From contig OX439132.1 in assembly GCA_949318235.1 (NCBI GenBank), positions 41,342,331 to 41,406,330 of the forward strand: a stretch of 64,000 nucleotides of DNA. The letters are read 5' to 3'. Below, piece by piece: positions 37,427-52,117 of the stretch; position 1 is the first letter of the stretch, and each line of letters begins with the position of its first letter. The translations under genes and the position numbers were made by a program. Source of the DNA: Ecdyonurus torrentis. Lineage: Eukaryota; Arthropoda; Insecta; Ephemeroptera; Heptageniidae. The notes under the pieces are model-generated. The model was not told the origin of the DNA. It worked only from the letters and a program-made list of their open reading frames with translations, and did not search any database.

Positions 37427-39661
37427 CGTCTTTATTAAAAAAAAATGCAGATTTCGCCAGATTTCACCAAATAAAAAGACGTAAATAATAATAATACGGT
37501 AGAGCATCATAAAATAAAGTAATCGCATATCATCAAGGCTAGTTCACATGTTCACACTATGATATAAAATCTACTTTACATGAAAATTGTATCATTATGT
37601 ACCAAAAATACTCGTGAAATATTGTTAATAATGCTAAAATTTCATGTCCACGCAATAATTAGTAAGTACATTCATGAACCTATTGATCTAGTATTAAAAA
37701 CATTATTTTTTTTTTCAAACTTTTCATTACAAAAATTTATTATAATATTAATATACCGAAGCAAAACCATAACAAGAAAAACAAAATGCAATTTAATAAT
37801 AAAAAAAAATTCTTGTTATGTAATTTTAATCATTATACTTATATCATTTATTTTTTCCATCATGTTTATTTCTGATAGTTCGCGTGAGTTTCCACCTTCT
37901 TGGCTGACTAGTTACTTCCTGCTGCTTCTGTTTATTTGTGCGGTGGTGGTTGTGTAGGATAAGGTCGTCGCCAAAATAATACCATAGTATAGCTTTAAAT
38001 TGTTTCATTTCGATGATTCCCCACGTTTATTTTATTTACCGTGCCGTTAACATTATATATATAAATATAAGCTTTGGGTCGAGCCACCCAATGATACTTA
38101 CATACTATTATATTTAAACTGTTGGGGATAAATAAAGATGCGTGCAACATGGAAGCAACCGCAAAACAAAGAAAGAAAAAAATATACACGCGGGTTAAAA
38201 AAAAAAAAAAAAATTAGAACACGACACCAAAAAATAGTAATAATTTCGGACACCAAAACGATATAGAAAATTACATAGTATATGAATATATAGAAGAGAA
38301 TATATACCAAACATAATATGTCACTTTTATTTATTACCTTTGTTTTATTATATAGCAAAATGTGTTTCCGTAAAGTTTTGATAATAGGAAAATTAGACTA
38401 TATTATTTATTTTACATGTATAAACATTTTTTTCTTTGAAAAAAAAAGTTGTAAAGTTATGTGCATTTGCGATAAAACTAACTGTTATCAATGAAATGGG
38501 TGACAGTTTTATATATTAAAGTTTACACATTTGTGAAAATTTAAATATTTTTCAACTTTTGATAAGACAGCAATTAAAATGTTTTGGAAATTGGTCTAAA
38601 ATAATAATTATCATAATTGTTTCATTAGTTTCATCAAATTTTGTTTATGCGAATTTGACACTATAATAAAATTTTTATCATATATTTTTTCCATGTACTA
38701 TATAATATATATAGTAACAAAAATTACTGAAATGCATACAAAATTTATGTAATGTAGTAATTTTTATAGCATATAAATTAAAATAAACATGTAAAAGAAT
38801 ATCATGTTTATAAGCGTCCTATTTAATTATTTTATATTTTTTTCATTATCTAAGAATAAAATATTAAAATATATTAACATAAAGTTGAATAAATTAGTTT
38901 AAATAAAAAAAAATACAGACATTTTTGTCTCGATGAAAAAAAAAAAAAAAAAAAAAAAGGAAAGGAAAAGTATTTAAATCATGCAATTGTTTGAATGTAA
39001 TATATGATATGAATGCAAGCGCATGTTAAAATACAAGTTAATTATCACCAGAAGAAAATGTGTGCATGTGAAATAGGTTGAAGTGACACTCTGTTTTGTC
39101 GGTGCATCTTGATAACATTGTTTCTAATGAATGCAAGTATATAAATGCATGCGTGAAATCATGCAACTGCAACTATTTTAATATACAAAAGAAAATGAAG
39201 AAAAAAACATTATAATTCAAATATACTTATAAATATTGTATAAGTACAAATTGTTTTTGTCTTTTTTACAACTTATTGTGCAGTAGAAAGAAGAAGAAGA
39301 AAAAAAAGTGATGATTATTACGAAACGTCATAATATATAACAAATTACAGGAAGTTTATTTTAATAATAATAATGAAAAATAAACGTTTTTTTTTTATAT
39401 AATTTTTTTACATAATTTGAGATTGTTATTTCTTCACTAGAGCATAAGTTTTAACACCTGATTTATGTCGTCTTTTTTTTCTTACCTATTATAATTTTAA
39501 ACTCATTAATTTATTTGTGTCTCAACATATTTTGTCATCTACTGAATTAAAAAACAAATGAATATTTTTAAGATTTATAATCGAGGAATATGAAATGATT
39601 TTAAACGTATTATATCAGTATTCTTTACCGGAAAATAGAAATTTCACCGTTAGATCTGTTC

Positions 39662-39664
<3 letters not shown>

Positions 39665-39749
<85 letters not shown>
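39665..39749. repeat. (TC)n microsatellite
   Basis: About 42 units. Confidence 0.96.
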
Positions 39750-39754
<5 letters not shown>

Positions 39755-39799
39755 TTTATATTATATGAAGTATATTTGTATTGCTCACGTTACAAATTT

Positions 39800-40035
39800 T
39801 TCTTGGTTTTTTAATCAGCATGGGGTGTCTCTGTCCATGGTTTGGTTTAGCTTCTTGACGTGATTTAGACACGATCGTGAGTGCACTTCGTATATATTTA
39901 TATAAGCTGCTGACTGTTTGCTGCAGACACAATTGTGGTGGAGATCTATTCTTTCCGAGCAATGATCTTGAAACCGCGAGCAAGCGAGTGGAGTATAAAC
40001 CAGCTCGAGCACCAAAGTGTATTTTATCAGTCTGC
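39800..40035. promoter_or_regulatory. Complex block in intron 2, candidate enhancer
   Basis: A stretch of mixed sequence with overlapping open frames on both strands but no recognised protein. It includes TCTGTCCATGGTTTGGTTTA, GACACAATTGTGGTGGAGAT (with a Runx-like TGTGGT) and GAAACCGCGAGCAAGCGAG. Its length and complexity in AT-rich intron suggest constraint; regulatory function is inference. A nested non-coding exon is the alternative. Confidence 0.35.
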
Positions 40036-40613
40036 ATTACATCCGCACCAAAAATAATTTTAGAAAATTCTAGTTTCTAACACATGAATAAAAGGAATGA
40101 TGAAATTCTTGATTCCATAATATATAAATCTATGATATTTCTAAAAATCTTTCAATATTTTGACATTTTAATCATTTTTATTAAATTGAAGTGTTTCAGA
40201 ATTTATTTCAAGCTTGATTTTGAGGAGGGGGTTTTCTGTAGCAATGAATATCGAGTACAAATTTACTCATAATTTGTAATAGCTGAGAACATTTAAAAGT
40301 CTGTCTCTAAATTATAATTCATCTAAATTTTATGACCCCCATATGCAGTAGTTTATACAAAAAAACTCGATGTAAAAAGTTGGTTCTGTAATTCTTATAC
40401 AGACAGGGATCAGAAGTTATTGGGGAGCTGGTAGTTTATTCAGGAACAGTCAAATTTGTATCCTTTAAAAATATGTATATATGTCATAATATTTAAATAT
40501 TATTTTAATTAATTACAAGAAAATACAAATAATTACATTTTTTTTTTTATAATATTGATATAAGTTCTTGTATTTTCTCATTAGCAAAATAATGTTCAAA
40601 AATAACGTTTTTT

Positions 40614-40644
<31 letters not shown>

Positions 40645-41380
40645 TTTGCATAATAGCAACACCTTGATTAGTGTCAAAGATAAATTGATTAGAAATATAT
40701 GTTTAAATAAATTTAATAATTTATTTACAGATGTGTCACTAAGTAAACATTCCCTCCCTTGTTAAAAATTTATATATATAAAGCCACCTGAATTACACGC
40801 ATATTATACTATAAATAAAAAAAAGCAAACGTCGTGACTGTGCGTTTTGTAAGCGTGCGTTGGTTGCACGCGTGGAATCCTGAGCAGCTGACAATCCAAA
40901 ATACCACCTTATATATAATTATATAAAAATTTTATTGAAAATGTCAACCGTATTTTTATATAACCCTTTAACAATCAATAATTCATATATCATAACAATA
41001 TATAACCGAATTTTGCTGAGCATTTGTTTTATTTGATACGTAAATACCACTGAACATTTTTGTGTATATAAAATTTATGTGATGTTTGCAAGTTGAGGTC
41101 TCACAGTGTGATATCATACGTGTGGTACAAGAAATATTTTGGAATATTATTCTTCACGTAAGTTTTTGATATCTTGTCATCTCGCTCGTGCTGCTTGGCT
41201 TTATCTTTGTGCACCTGTTGTGAGTGTGACATAACCACGAGGAGGAATGTCTAATTTGAGACATGCCAAGCTTTGTCACATACTTTTATTATTTATGATG
41301 AGGTTCCAACCCTTAAAAATTTACTTCATAATATATACATATTTTACATAGCTTTGTAAATCTCTCTTCTTTTGTTTTCT

Positions 41381-41721
41381 TTAAGGAAGTAGGGGACCGA
41401 AGTCGGCCATTAGACTCAGACTTTTATCGTTAAAAAAGCTAAAATTTTGCACAATGATACTTCGGCATGAGACAAATTCAAATATATAAAACTTTTAGGG
41501 GGTCACCGTGCAAATTAATTTTATATGATTTTTTGAAATTTTAAGCCCATAAGACCCAATGTTAATTTTAATAATTTTTTTTCTTTTTTTTCGGGACGTT
41601 CAAACATCTTGAGATTTTTTCACGACTAGGTATGACCCTTAACTACACAATGACACCAAATTTATACCCAAAATACGTTCTATAGTTTTTGAGATATAAG
41701 GTTGGTACCCTACTCCCTTAA
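41381..41721. mobile_element. TTAA-flanked inverted-end element
   Basis: TTAA|GGAAGTAGGGGACC at the left and the reverse complement of GGTACCCTACTCCC|TTAA at the right; TTAA at 41381-41384 and 41718-41721. Inverted ends are short (about 14 bp). No coding capacity. Confidence 0.8.
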
Positions 41722-42569
41722 ATAATTTGTTAAGCAAATCCGATTTTGTCATATGTGTAACGAAACTCTTTTTATTGCAAACTTACTTTTGAAAGAGCTT
41801 GATTATGTGATTAATTTTAGTAATTTTTCTAGATTTTTCAAATACAATCACTATTTTTATAAGTGCATATTTTACTATGCAGGTTTTCAGTTTGATATTA
41901 TAATATAAATATTTGCAAGCACTTTTTTCCCCCTCCAACCTTGACTTTAATAAATAAATAATTAAAAGTTTCCAGCTCAAAGAAACACTGGTAAATAGAC
42001 TATTGAAATGAAAAATCAGCTTCTCTCAGTTTTTTTTTCCTATCTAACACTAATTGATATTTACACGAAATTGTGCAATTTAAAATTTCATCATTAAAAA
42101 AATGGGAAATGTATTTTATATATAATAAATATATCCAATAACAAAAATTCAAAGTATGTTTTTTTTTTTAATTTCTCTTTTATTCAAACACATAAATACA
42201 TATATGATTAAGCATTGCATTAAATGAGGTTTGAAATTTTAATTAATTTTATTATTTTCAATTATGAAAAAAAAATCAATATTTAAATAACATTGAGCCA
42301 GTGATACATAAATCTAAAAATTAATTAACATCCTTAAATACAGACATTCATATATACATAAACATATAACGAAAGTTTCAACATTTCTATGCATTTTATA
42401 TATACAAATAAGGTTATAATTTCAAATTTCCTTTCCTGTCGGTTAATTTCAATACTTTATGTATAAGTTGTTATAAATATCACATTTAATTCTACAAGTA
42501 AAATAAATGGACCGCCATGACTTTTGCTATGTTACACTTTTATGTGATGGTCTTACTTATACCGGCCAC

Positions 42570-42790
42570 CACAAAATTTTATATTTTCCTGACTCGAGGG
42601 CAGTGTTTTTGTAGATAAATATATATGTATTTTTTTTTTCGAGTTCGGCTCTGCCTGCCCGCCGCTTGGTCATAAAGCATTTTGAGAGCACGCTAAGTTT
42701 TATACAAAGTATTAAACAGAAAGGTCGCTATATTACGTCGGCCTTTTTATATAAGAAATCACGCTGGGAGTGGGAAATAGGTGTAGATTA
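42570..42790. promoter_or_regulatory. Complex block in intron 2, candidate enhancer
   Basis: Contains CTGCCTGCCCGCCGCTTGGT, CATAAAGCATTTTGAGAGCA, GGTCGCTATATTACGTCGGC and ACGCTGGGAGTGGG within AT-rich DNA. No coding frame is recognised. Regulatory role is only inferred. Confidence 0.28.
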
Positions 42791-43428
42791 TATTCGGCTT
42801 GTTGGAGCTTTTAGTTTTTAATAAAAAATAAAAAATCTTTGTGTTTATTTACCGACATATATTTTTATATTATTTCATTTTTGATGCAGTACATCGTGAG
42901 ATTTTTCTGATGTGCGATTTTTTTTAAAAAATATATTTTTTATTATTTTTTTTTTGTTTTCTTTATTTATTATGTTTAATTAACCTTTTATTTATAAAAA
43001 ATTATTACATTTTTATTTTAAAATCGTGCTTTCATTACCTACTGTGTCAAATCTTATATAATTGGATAATTTAGTTTTTAATTTATGTTTATCTTATTTT
43101 TAATATTTTGAATTTTTCATATCTTTTTAATATTATTGCTTTTTTAAATAATAAGTTTTAATATTGAAACATTTATAGCTTATAAAAATTGAGAATTTTT
43201 CATTTTAGAATTTATCTTGTATGCGTTTAGAACCCAATTTTAGCACAATTATATTGAATAGGTACAAGTTTTATTTTATTATTACTTATATTAAAAATCT
43301 AAAATGAGTTTCTCTGCAGAGATATTTTTGTATTTCTTTGGAAAGTAAACCAAAAATAAGCAGATCAATATTACCTTATATTATTACAACTGAATATTTT
43401 AAAAAAATGTATTTCCTTGTAATTTTTA

Positions 43429-43433
<5 letters not shown>

Positions 43434-43467
<34 letters not shown>
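43434..43467. repeat. Poly(T) tract, 34 nt
   Basis: Uninterrupted T run. Confidence 0.95.
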
Positions 43468-43469
<2 letters not shown>

Positions 43470-45448
43470 TTCACAAAATAAATATTGTATAGAGAGGAAT
43501 TATATTTTTTTCTCAAAAAAAGTTGAAGTCAATTTTGTGGTTATGGACATGTCACGCAATGAACTGGAAGTTGCATGAGGAACAACAGGTGACTTTCTTA
43601 AAAAGAGGGAGGGGATATATAGAGGGAGTAGGGGACACGCGAATCAAAAAAAGAAAAATAATATATTATAATGAAATTGTCATAATTATATCAAAAATAT
43701 TTGACCATAAAGTTTTTGCTTGCTCAATCTTTTTGGTTTCTCAAAGATGATAATCACAAGTAAATCCCGCTGTTTTCAACTGTTTTATGTCGCGTGATAA
43801 TACATATACGTGAAGTCCTTACTTCAAAACCGCCACCCGCAGTGTGTGAGTATAAGCTTGCACTTGTATATAATATATAAGAAGAAAGAAAGAAAGAAAA
43901 AATTAAATCTCATTTCAAAATCTAAAGAAATAACATGAAAAGATACATAAAAATTATGACAACGTTGAATTGATAAACTTTTTATATTATACGTGATTCT
44001 GATAATAATGATGATAAGGGAGGAAAAAAAACTTGTAAATTTTAAATTAAATTAATGTATATTTTTTTAATAGTGTCAATTTTTATTAAGTTAAAAAATA
44101 TTGTAAATATAGAATATAAATTTTTCAAGTTAAATTTATTTTTACTTAAAATTATAACTATATTTTTTTATTAAATTTAAATATTTATTTTGCAAAAGAT
44201 TATTAAATTATGGATTTTTTTTTCTTTTTTATATAAAATTTTATGAGTAAAACTGTGTGTTTTAAAATCACTGCGGGAATTTTTTTTTCAATATTTTTTC
44301 TTTATTTCACACATATAATATTAACACATGTATATATATTTTTTTCTTATAGTCTTTACCACCTACTGTGAAGTATGATTTGAAAAATAAATAATCATGG
44401 TTATAACATGAATTTTAGTCGGATTGAAAATATATTTATACATAAAATAAAATATATATTTTCATATATTTATATATATATAAAATATATATATCGTGTC
44501 ATTTTTTTAATTGAATGAAAATATTAACTTTTCATAAGCACGAAGATAAGTGTAGTCGGCTTTTTTTTTCCTTCTTTGTTTTAAAAAAAATGTTTGGAGT
44601 CGCGCGTTTTTACTTATGTTTAAAGCGTTGTAAATTAACGTGCGTGTGAAAACTTAAGTTTTGTGTCGGACTTTAGAACCGACTGAACTTTTTAGATTTT
44701 CACAGCGTGACGCGAATATACTGTGGAGATTTTTATTTTTATTAATGACTTTTATATATATATATATATACATATATGCCGTATATATATAATACCTGAT
44801 GCATATTATCTATGTGTTTTTCTTGCTTACTTTGATCGTTCCACAAAATAATTTTAAATTTATATTTATTATAATTTAATATTTATTTATGTATAGAAAC
44901 AAAACATTACATATTTAATATTATTAAGATCTAAATCAAAGATCTGATTACGTGTTTACATTATTTTTTTTGTCTACTTCAATTTCTTACTAATTTTCTT
45001 AACATTTTACACTTGATGCTATATAAAAAACATAAAAAGAAAAATTAAAATTACAACTTTTGACACGTAGTTACATCTACATTGAAACATTATAAAAATT
45101 TGCATTGCTCAAAAATTGTTCTCCCCGATCAAGTTACAAATAGACGAAACCCTCATGATATATTTGTCACTATGTTATATAATAGAGAAATTGAAAATGT
45201 CATATATAAAAAGAATATGTTTTTCAACCCTTCAAACCCCCACACCGGGTGAATAAATTTTAGAGTCTCAAAACATAGAGTATTTACACGCTTGGTAGGT
45301 TTATTCTGTCTATATTTTTGCACCCTAGAAAATCACTTCAGGGGGTCGAAATGTATATAAAAATGTATTTTATTATTATTATTATTATTATATACAAAGC
45401 TTGTTGCTTGTATGGACGTTCAGTGGAGCTGAAAACCAACGGCAATTT

Positions 45449-45449
<1 letters not shown>

Positions 45450-45486
<37 letters not shown>
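45450..45486. repeat. (TC)n microsatellite
   Basis: About 18 units, preceded at about 45368-45391 by (ATT)n. Confidence 0.95.
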
Positions 45487-45490
<4 letters not shown>

Positions 45491-47793
45491 ATACCAGCTG
45501 TACATAGAGTCATAATAATTTAAGATATACACAAACTTCAACACTCATAAACTTTTGACAAAGGTGACAAACTTTCTGACCTCTTCTTCAATTTTTTCTG
45601 TGACAAGTTTTTCAAGTTTGTATATATCTCACACATATTTTCAAAAATTAATCTAAATTCAGAAAATCTTTAAATATATTACGTAAATTTATGAGACAAG
45701 ATACTTAAAACAAATTTCAACTATATATATATATATATATACACACAAAATGAAAAGAAAACCCTCTAAAGTATATACAAAAATTCATATATATTCAAAC
45801 TTCTTTTTATATAATATTAATTGTATAGTACAGATTCAATGGTATAAAATTTTATTATTTAACAAATATAAAGTCTTTATATGGAATACATTATGTTAGC
45901 ATAAAGAATAAAATTTAACATCAAAGTGTCTGTACACAGTAGAAAATCAAGTTATATTGACAAGTTACTTGTTTCTTGACACTGAAATTGATCCAAGATC
46001 ATATTTCTTAAACAACATACACCTTTATCATCATATAATAAAAATTCATTGCTTTTATATAATATTCATATTATACATATCATAAAATAGCGCAATATAA
46101 ACAGGTAGCAAATTAAAGTAAATGTATCAGTTTTCTATATAATCTTAATACAAAATATATACATACATACAAAAACAGTTTCACATAACATAAAAACTTA
46201 AATCAATTCATAACATTTCACATATAAAAAAAAAGCTTTTGAATACTATAAGATTTAGTTACATCTTTATATACATATATTTTTTTTTATACTTGTTTTG
46301 CATTTTTATTTACTCTCTTTTGTTTGTCATTTTTATGTATTTTTTATTATTTACTTTTTTTTTATATTTCACTACAGGAGGTATACATATATACACTGGT
46401 GAGTTTTTCAAGTTTAAAGGTTACGCAAAAAGAAAAAAATATTATATAAAAAAAGTAACCACACATACCGAAGCTGTCACCATATAAAATAAAAATGTAG
46501 TCAGAGAATTTCTTTTTATACTATACAGAAGCAAATATATGCTTGCATAAGCGTAAAATATGATACAAGTGATTTTGGTATTATAGTACACATCATACAT
46601 AATATTCTTTTATATTTAATATAATATTTCATTTCTTTATACCTTGTTACGTTTTTAAGTGAGACACGACGTTTATAATATTGGTTTTACAGTAACTTGA
46701 GTATTGTAGTATATCCAAAGCCACACAATATGTTTATGTTTTCTTTTATTATCAACAATATTGTATTATATAATATTATAAAAAAAAAACGACACTCCAA
46801 CAATACAGCTGTCATTTTCTTATATCAAAATGTTCGACTAATTGACGTGCAAAATTGATAAGCAATCTTCATTTTTTTTTATTACGTTATGTCAATATAA
46901 TATTACCATGAAAATATATATAAACGTGCAGAGGATAAAGGGTGAATGATCCACTCTGAATATAAGTATCTCATTAATCGAGAATTTCATTTTTTTTATT
47001 TTTTTTTTTACTATCATTGAATGGGTTTAAAAAAATATGAATAAAGATTTTGTTATACAAAAGGTTTATAAGGATTAGGTCTTGTAAATATTTTCCGCAT
47101 AACTGACTATAATGATGGATTTGCTTATTGAAAAAGAAGTATCTTATATATATATATATATATATATAATGTAGTTTTTAATATAGGGAACTCGTGCCAT
47201 TTGAAAGTTATGGATAAATTTTTAATTTAGCCAATATATATTTTTGAAGTATTTTAACTTTGAAAGTTCTATGCTGAACTCTTATTTTATTAGATAAAAT
47301 ATTAACAGAGTAATTTGTACAATGCTCAATAAAAATACTAAGAAATGATTTGGATACACATATTTAGTTTTGTCATAGCCATGTAATAATTAAGCTATCA
47401 ATTTAATGAAACAATGAATGCAAGATATTTGATATTCTTGATTAATTTCACTGTCAAATTATTCCAAAGCATGAATATTACCATATACACCCCAATATAT
47501 ACAAATGATCCCTATCTATTATGATAACAATTTCTCCCAGTAACATTTTAAATTTGTATATCAATATAAAACGCGAGTTAATATATTTTGATGATAAGCT
47601 TGTGTGTCGTCTCAAGTGTCTCATGTCTAAACATTATTTTGTTGTGTTTTCACTCTTGAGCGGGCCTGAGCAATCTGTGTGATCTCTTGCGGCATCAAAG
47701 CTAAATAATATCATCATCATGTATGAGAAAGAGAGGGGAGGGGAGCTTTATATATGGTGAAGAGGGTATTGTTGTGTGGTGTGGTTACATCCT

Positions 47794-47794
47794 C

Positions 47795-47836
<42 letters not shown>
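47794..47836. repeat. (AT)n microsatellite
   Basis: About 21 units. Confidence 0.95.
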
Positions 47837-47841
<5 letters not shown>

Positions 47842-47928
47842 ACAATGTAATTCTTATAGGTAACATTATCCAACTTCATTCACTGCATTCACATCAAATA
47901 TACACAGAGATATTTCGGGACTTCAGAT

Positions 47929-47930
<2 letters not shown>

Positions 47931-48021
<91 letters not shown>

Positions 48022-48234
48022 GTCTCTGTCTCTGTCTCTGTCTCTGTCTCTGTCTCTGTCTCTGTCTCTGTCTCTGTCTCTGTCTCTGTCTCTGTCTCTG
48101 TCTCTGTCTCTGTCTCTGTCTCTGTCTCTGTCTCTGTCTCTGTCTCTGTCTCTGTCTCTGTCTCTGTCTCTGTCTCTGTCTCTGTCTCTGTCTCTGTCTC
48201 TGTCTCTGTCTCCTGTCTTCTGTCTCTGTCTCTC
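47931..48234. repeat. Compound (TC)n - (TCTCTG)n array
   Basis: A pure TC run (about 47931-48015) passes directly into about 33 perfect TCTCTG hexamers (to about 48212), ending with imperfect TCCTGTCTTC units. Open frames through it (Ser-Leu, Leu-Cys, Arg-Gln repeats) are repeat artefacts. Confidence 0.97.
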
Positions 48235-48612
48235 CTCTCCTACATGATGTGGTTTTACAAATTTGATCTAAAAGAAATCTAGGCAAATATATTTTATCTT
48301 TATAATTTTTCTATTAGTGCACTTCTATACGCAAATTCGTAAAAGATAAACGGTCAATATTTTTATGTATAAATTATAAAATAATCTTGAATTATTATTT
48401 ATTTATTAAATTACTTATAAAATTACAAATTGGTTTAATAAACAAATATTTTAATTATAATAAATTTCATTAATATTTACATACAGTACATTCATACATA
48501 TAAAAGTTAACTTATCAATAATTGCTTATATTGATTCAGTGTCATTCAAATCATATATTGAAGAAGTCAAAGTTAATATTGATTGGGATGAGTTTTTATA
48601 CAGTTAAGACTT

Positions 48613-48686
48613 GTTCACACAGAGCAATATATTTTGATGGAATCTCCATAGCATTCATGTAATCAAATTTATTGCTAGGTGTGAAC
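48613..48686. repeat. Small foldback
   Basis: GTTCACACAGAGCAATA..TTTTGAT faces ATCAAATTTATTGCTAGGTG followed by TGAAC. Arms of about 25 bp with a few mismatches; function unknown. Confidence 0.6.
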
Positions 48687-48987
48687 TTATATAATATATT
48701 TATTATTAAGTAAAAATAAAAATGATTTGAATTAGTTGTAGACCAGAATTTTAAACAGGAAGACGAGATTTAAAAAGTTAAAGTTCACGCACTTATTTTT
48801 CACAGAATCCTCATCTCATATTACAGTTTATTTAAGTGTTTATGTTTATTTTTTTAAGTTGAACTTCGTTGATTGCTTAAATTATATAAATATATATATT
48901 TAACTGTTATAATTATCGTCTAAAATAGAAATTCAGAACATATCGTGGTTTTTTAATTACGCATATTTTAATATTTTTAAAAAATGT

Positions 48988-49018
48988 GTTGATTTGTGGT
49001 ATATATCACAAAATCAAC
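48988..49018. repeat. Near-perfect 31-bp palindrome
   Basis: GTTGATTTGTGGTATA against TATCACAAAATCAAC, differing by a one-base insertion and one mismatch. Confidence 0.65.
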
Positions 49019-49579
49019 TCTGTTTCTCTCAATTTAGCATCTAATTATCAATTCTTGTGACAAAAAAATATGTCAAAAATATTATCTATAAAAAAAAAAT
49101 GTATTTTTGAAAGTTGTTTTCTACAAGTTAGAAATTATGCTCTCTGTTTTGTTTTTTTATAATTTAGTATGCTAAAATATTATGTTAATTTCATTATTGT
49201 TAATAAAAAGCTAATTGCTCCATGAATAAATAATATGCAGATGTGGCATGAATTTGTTACTGCATTGCGGAGATTAAAAACAAAAAAATACTTTACTTTC
49301 TACAGGAAAATTTATATATGCATATTATACTGTTATATAAATAAAAAAGTGAAGCATACAAAAACTTAAATAATTATTAATTTAATTATTTTAAATGATA
49401 TATATTGTAGTTTATAAATAAATTTATATGTATGTCTCTTTTGATGATTATTTATAAGTTATAAATCAAATTTTTATTACTTGCTTTTTGTAGTATAATG
49501 CATGTAAAACACTTTTTACTGTACAGTTATACTTTATACTAACCATTATAAAAATTCTATTTTAAAGAAAAGAGAGAAT

Positions 49580-49580
<1 letters not shown>

Positions 49581-49618
<38 letters not shown>
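49581..49618. repeat. (GA)n microsatellite
   Basis: About 19 units. Confidence 0.95.
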
Positions 49619-49621
<3 letters not shown>

Positions 49622-49974
49622 ACATGAGTGTTGATTTGTTTATTTGACGTAAAAAAACATTTTATTTCGTTTTTCTTACTCTTTTTTTTGTCCTTTTTTT
49701 TTTTTTTTTTTTTTTAAATTTGAATTTGAATTTGATAAAGTAAATAATAATATACGCAGTCATGTATTTCAGTAAAATTGTGACGACAAACAATAAGTGT
49801 GTAATACAATAAGATATGCGTTTTTTTAAAAATTTGCTTGATTTCTAAATTTCTCAATGTAAATCAGTATTTTTAACAAATTCATGATATAATTATATTG
49901 AAAGAAAATAAAAGAGCGAATAAAATATTAAAAAAAAATTGCTTAGTTTATACAAACGTATTTTTGATATGTTG

Positions 49975-50130
49975 GTAGGGGGTGGTTATTTGGTATATAA
50001 AACTATGGGAGGGGTATAAAAAAAGGGAGGAGAAAAGAGACCCCCCTATGTGATGTACTGCTGGCTTACAATAAGCCCCCCCAATTCACAGGTGACCGCG
50101 GAGCTACTGTATATATTGCGGCTAGGTGAA
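49975..50130. promoter_or_regulatory. GC-richer block in intron 2, candidate regulatory DNA
   Basis: Contains the short inverted repeat GGCTTACAATAAGCC, the run CCCCCCAATTCACAGGTGAC with an E-box CAGGTG, and CGCGGAGCTACTG. It has no coding frame of known type. Confidence 0.3.
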
Positions 50131-50965
50131 AATAATAATGGGTGAGATACGTTTTTCAAGTAGGGAAGACTAGAATTTATATTTTATGTCGCAAAGCCAT
50201 TCAAAAAAAAAAAAAAAAAAACTATTTTCTTCTCTTTTTTTTTATAGAGACGTTTGAAAAAATTTCACACGCTACAAGTAACAAACTGTATAGATAATGT
50301 ACTCGCTCACTCCATAAAGTATTATTATGTTATATTATCCCCATGTTGTCCTTATATACTTTGTCGTCGTGGTCTTTTCTATACTCCATGTTGTATTTTT
50401 TAACATCTTTTGTGTGACAAAAATATGTTACACATCATGCATGCATTATTATACTGTATATACAAAAATTATTTTTATTACGAATCAAAGAAGGTATTTC
50501 TAATTTTTATATAGATACTTTGGATGCAGTCATAAAAGTGTGGCTATATAAGAGAAATTCATTGTATAAGAATTATATAAGAACATATCGAATGAGAGTA
50601 TGTAATTTAACACGAAAGCCAAAACCTAAAATATAGAATATTTTTCAAAATTCTAGATTTGATGGCACACTAAAGAATATCAATCACAATATATATATAT
50701 TTTTTTAAAAGTTCTGTTCACATGGAGTAATATAAAAAAAATGACTTCACAATATTTCTGCGTTCCAAAATTTTAAAAATATGCAATTTCTTTGCATTTT
50801 GTAAACTAAAATTTACATTATATTTATGTTTATTCAAAGCATCTTTTGATTTTGTCCCATTTTGAGATTAAATAAATGATATCTTTATTGCATAACAAAA
50901 TATGCAAAAGGTGCAGTTATTACTGTAACAAACCCTATCTCTGAACCAATACATTCAAGACAGCA

Positions 50966-51297
50966 TAAAGTTCGGAGTGGTTAACATCTTGTGTGTGCGC
51001 ATGACGTCATTCTGAATTCTTTTGGATGCTCTTCTTGAGCAATGAATTACATTGCTCAGCATAGGACAAACGTAGTTTTTCTCTATATTTTCTTTGGAAA
51101 ATTAGCTTTTTTTTTTTAGTTATTATTATTTTTCTTACATACTTGAAAAAACAAATTTAAACTGTTAACAGCATCAATGCTCAAAAATATTGGGAAGTAT
51201 TTTTAAACTGGCAAAATGAGTAATTTTTCTATACTGGCCCATGGTATTTAGTGCTCACTTATGGCGTCAACTTTGACATGAATGCAACCACCCTATA
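50966..51297. repeat. Dispersed ~320-bp repeat, copy 2
   Basis: Diverged sister of 8055-8370, sharing GCGCATGACGTCAT, ATTGCTCAGCATA, CTATATTTTCTTTGG, GCTCAAAAATATTG and a CCACCCTATAAG end. Both copies carry ACGTCAT near the left end. Confidence 0.65.
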
Positions 51298-52117
51298 AGA
51301 TAAGAGTTTAAAATAAAAAATCTTTTAATTTCACATACCCAATATTTATTTTATACATCAAACATTAAAATATTGTTGTATACAACCTAGAATAACAATT
51401 GAGAAAAGAAATAGTAAACATAAATATAATACTTTTAATATTTTTATACATAAGTAGTCAGGTAAATCTTCTTTTCTTTCCTTTATAAAAGTATCATATT
51501 TATTTTTATTATATCTATATGTATTATAACATACAATAGTAAGTGGAAAGTTATTGTTTGATAAACATTTTCTAAAAAAAAAAAAAAAAATAGATCAAGT
51601 TACATTTGTATAGAAAGCGCCTTGAAGTTATGCAACTGTTGTGTCAGATATGTGTTGCGGGTAACCTAAACAAATATAACAGGGGCTAAGCTGTGGACAT
51701 TTCTCTAAAAAAAGTAATAATTGAATTAAATCCTTTGTACATACAATACACTTATTATTTTTTTGTGGTTTGGAATTTACGGAGTATTTTTTTTTTTGTT
51801 AAATAATAATAACTGTTATAAATATAATCTGATTAAATATTTATTTATTTTTTTCATTTATACAAGGAAATACTTGTTATAATGTTGTTTTATGTATATT
51901 TTTTTGTTAATACTCTTATTATACATTATAAATCAAGTATGCTTATAGTTAGTGTACGTATTACGGCGCCAATGGTCACAAAAAAAAACACATTCAGTAT
52001 ATTATATATCTCTCGCTTTACTTATTTCACTCGTATTGTATAAGTGAAAGGTATATTAAATAGAAGGTCGTTAACCGAATACATACGTAAGTTTATACAA
52101 AAGATAAACGTCATCAG

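Noticed and set aside
37580..37957. 125-codon open frame in intron 2
   Set aside because: Hydrophobic, Ile/Phe/Lys-rich composition expected from AT-rich DNA; no motif, no splice context, no second line of support.
47754..48286. Three long frames of Ser-Leu, Leu-Cys and Arg-Gln/Glu repeats
   Set aside because: Artefacts of the (TC)n and (TCTCTG)n arrays.
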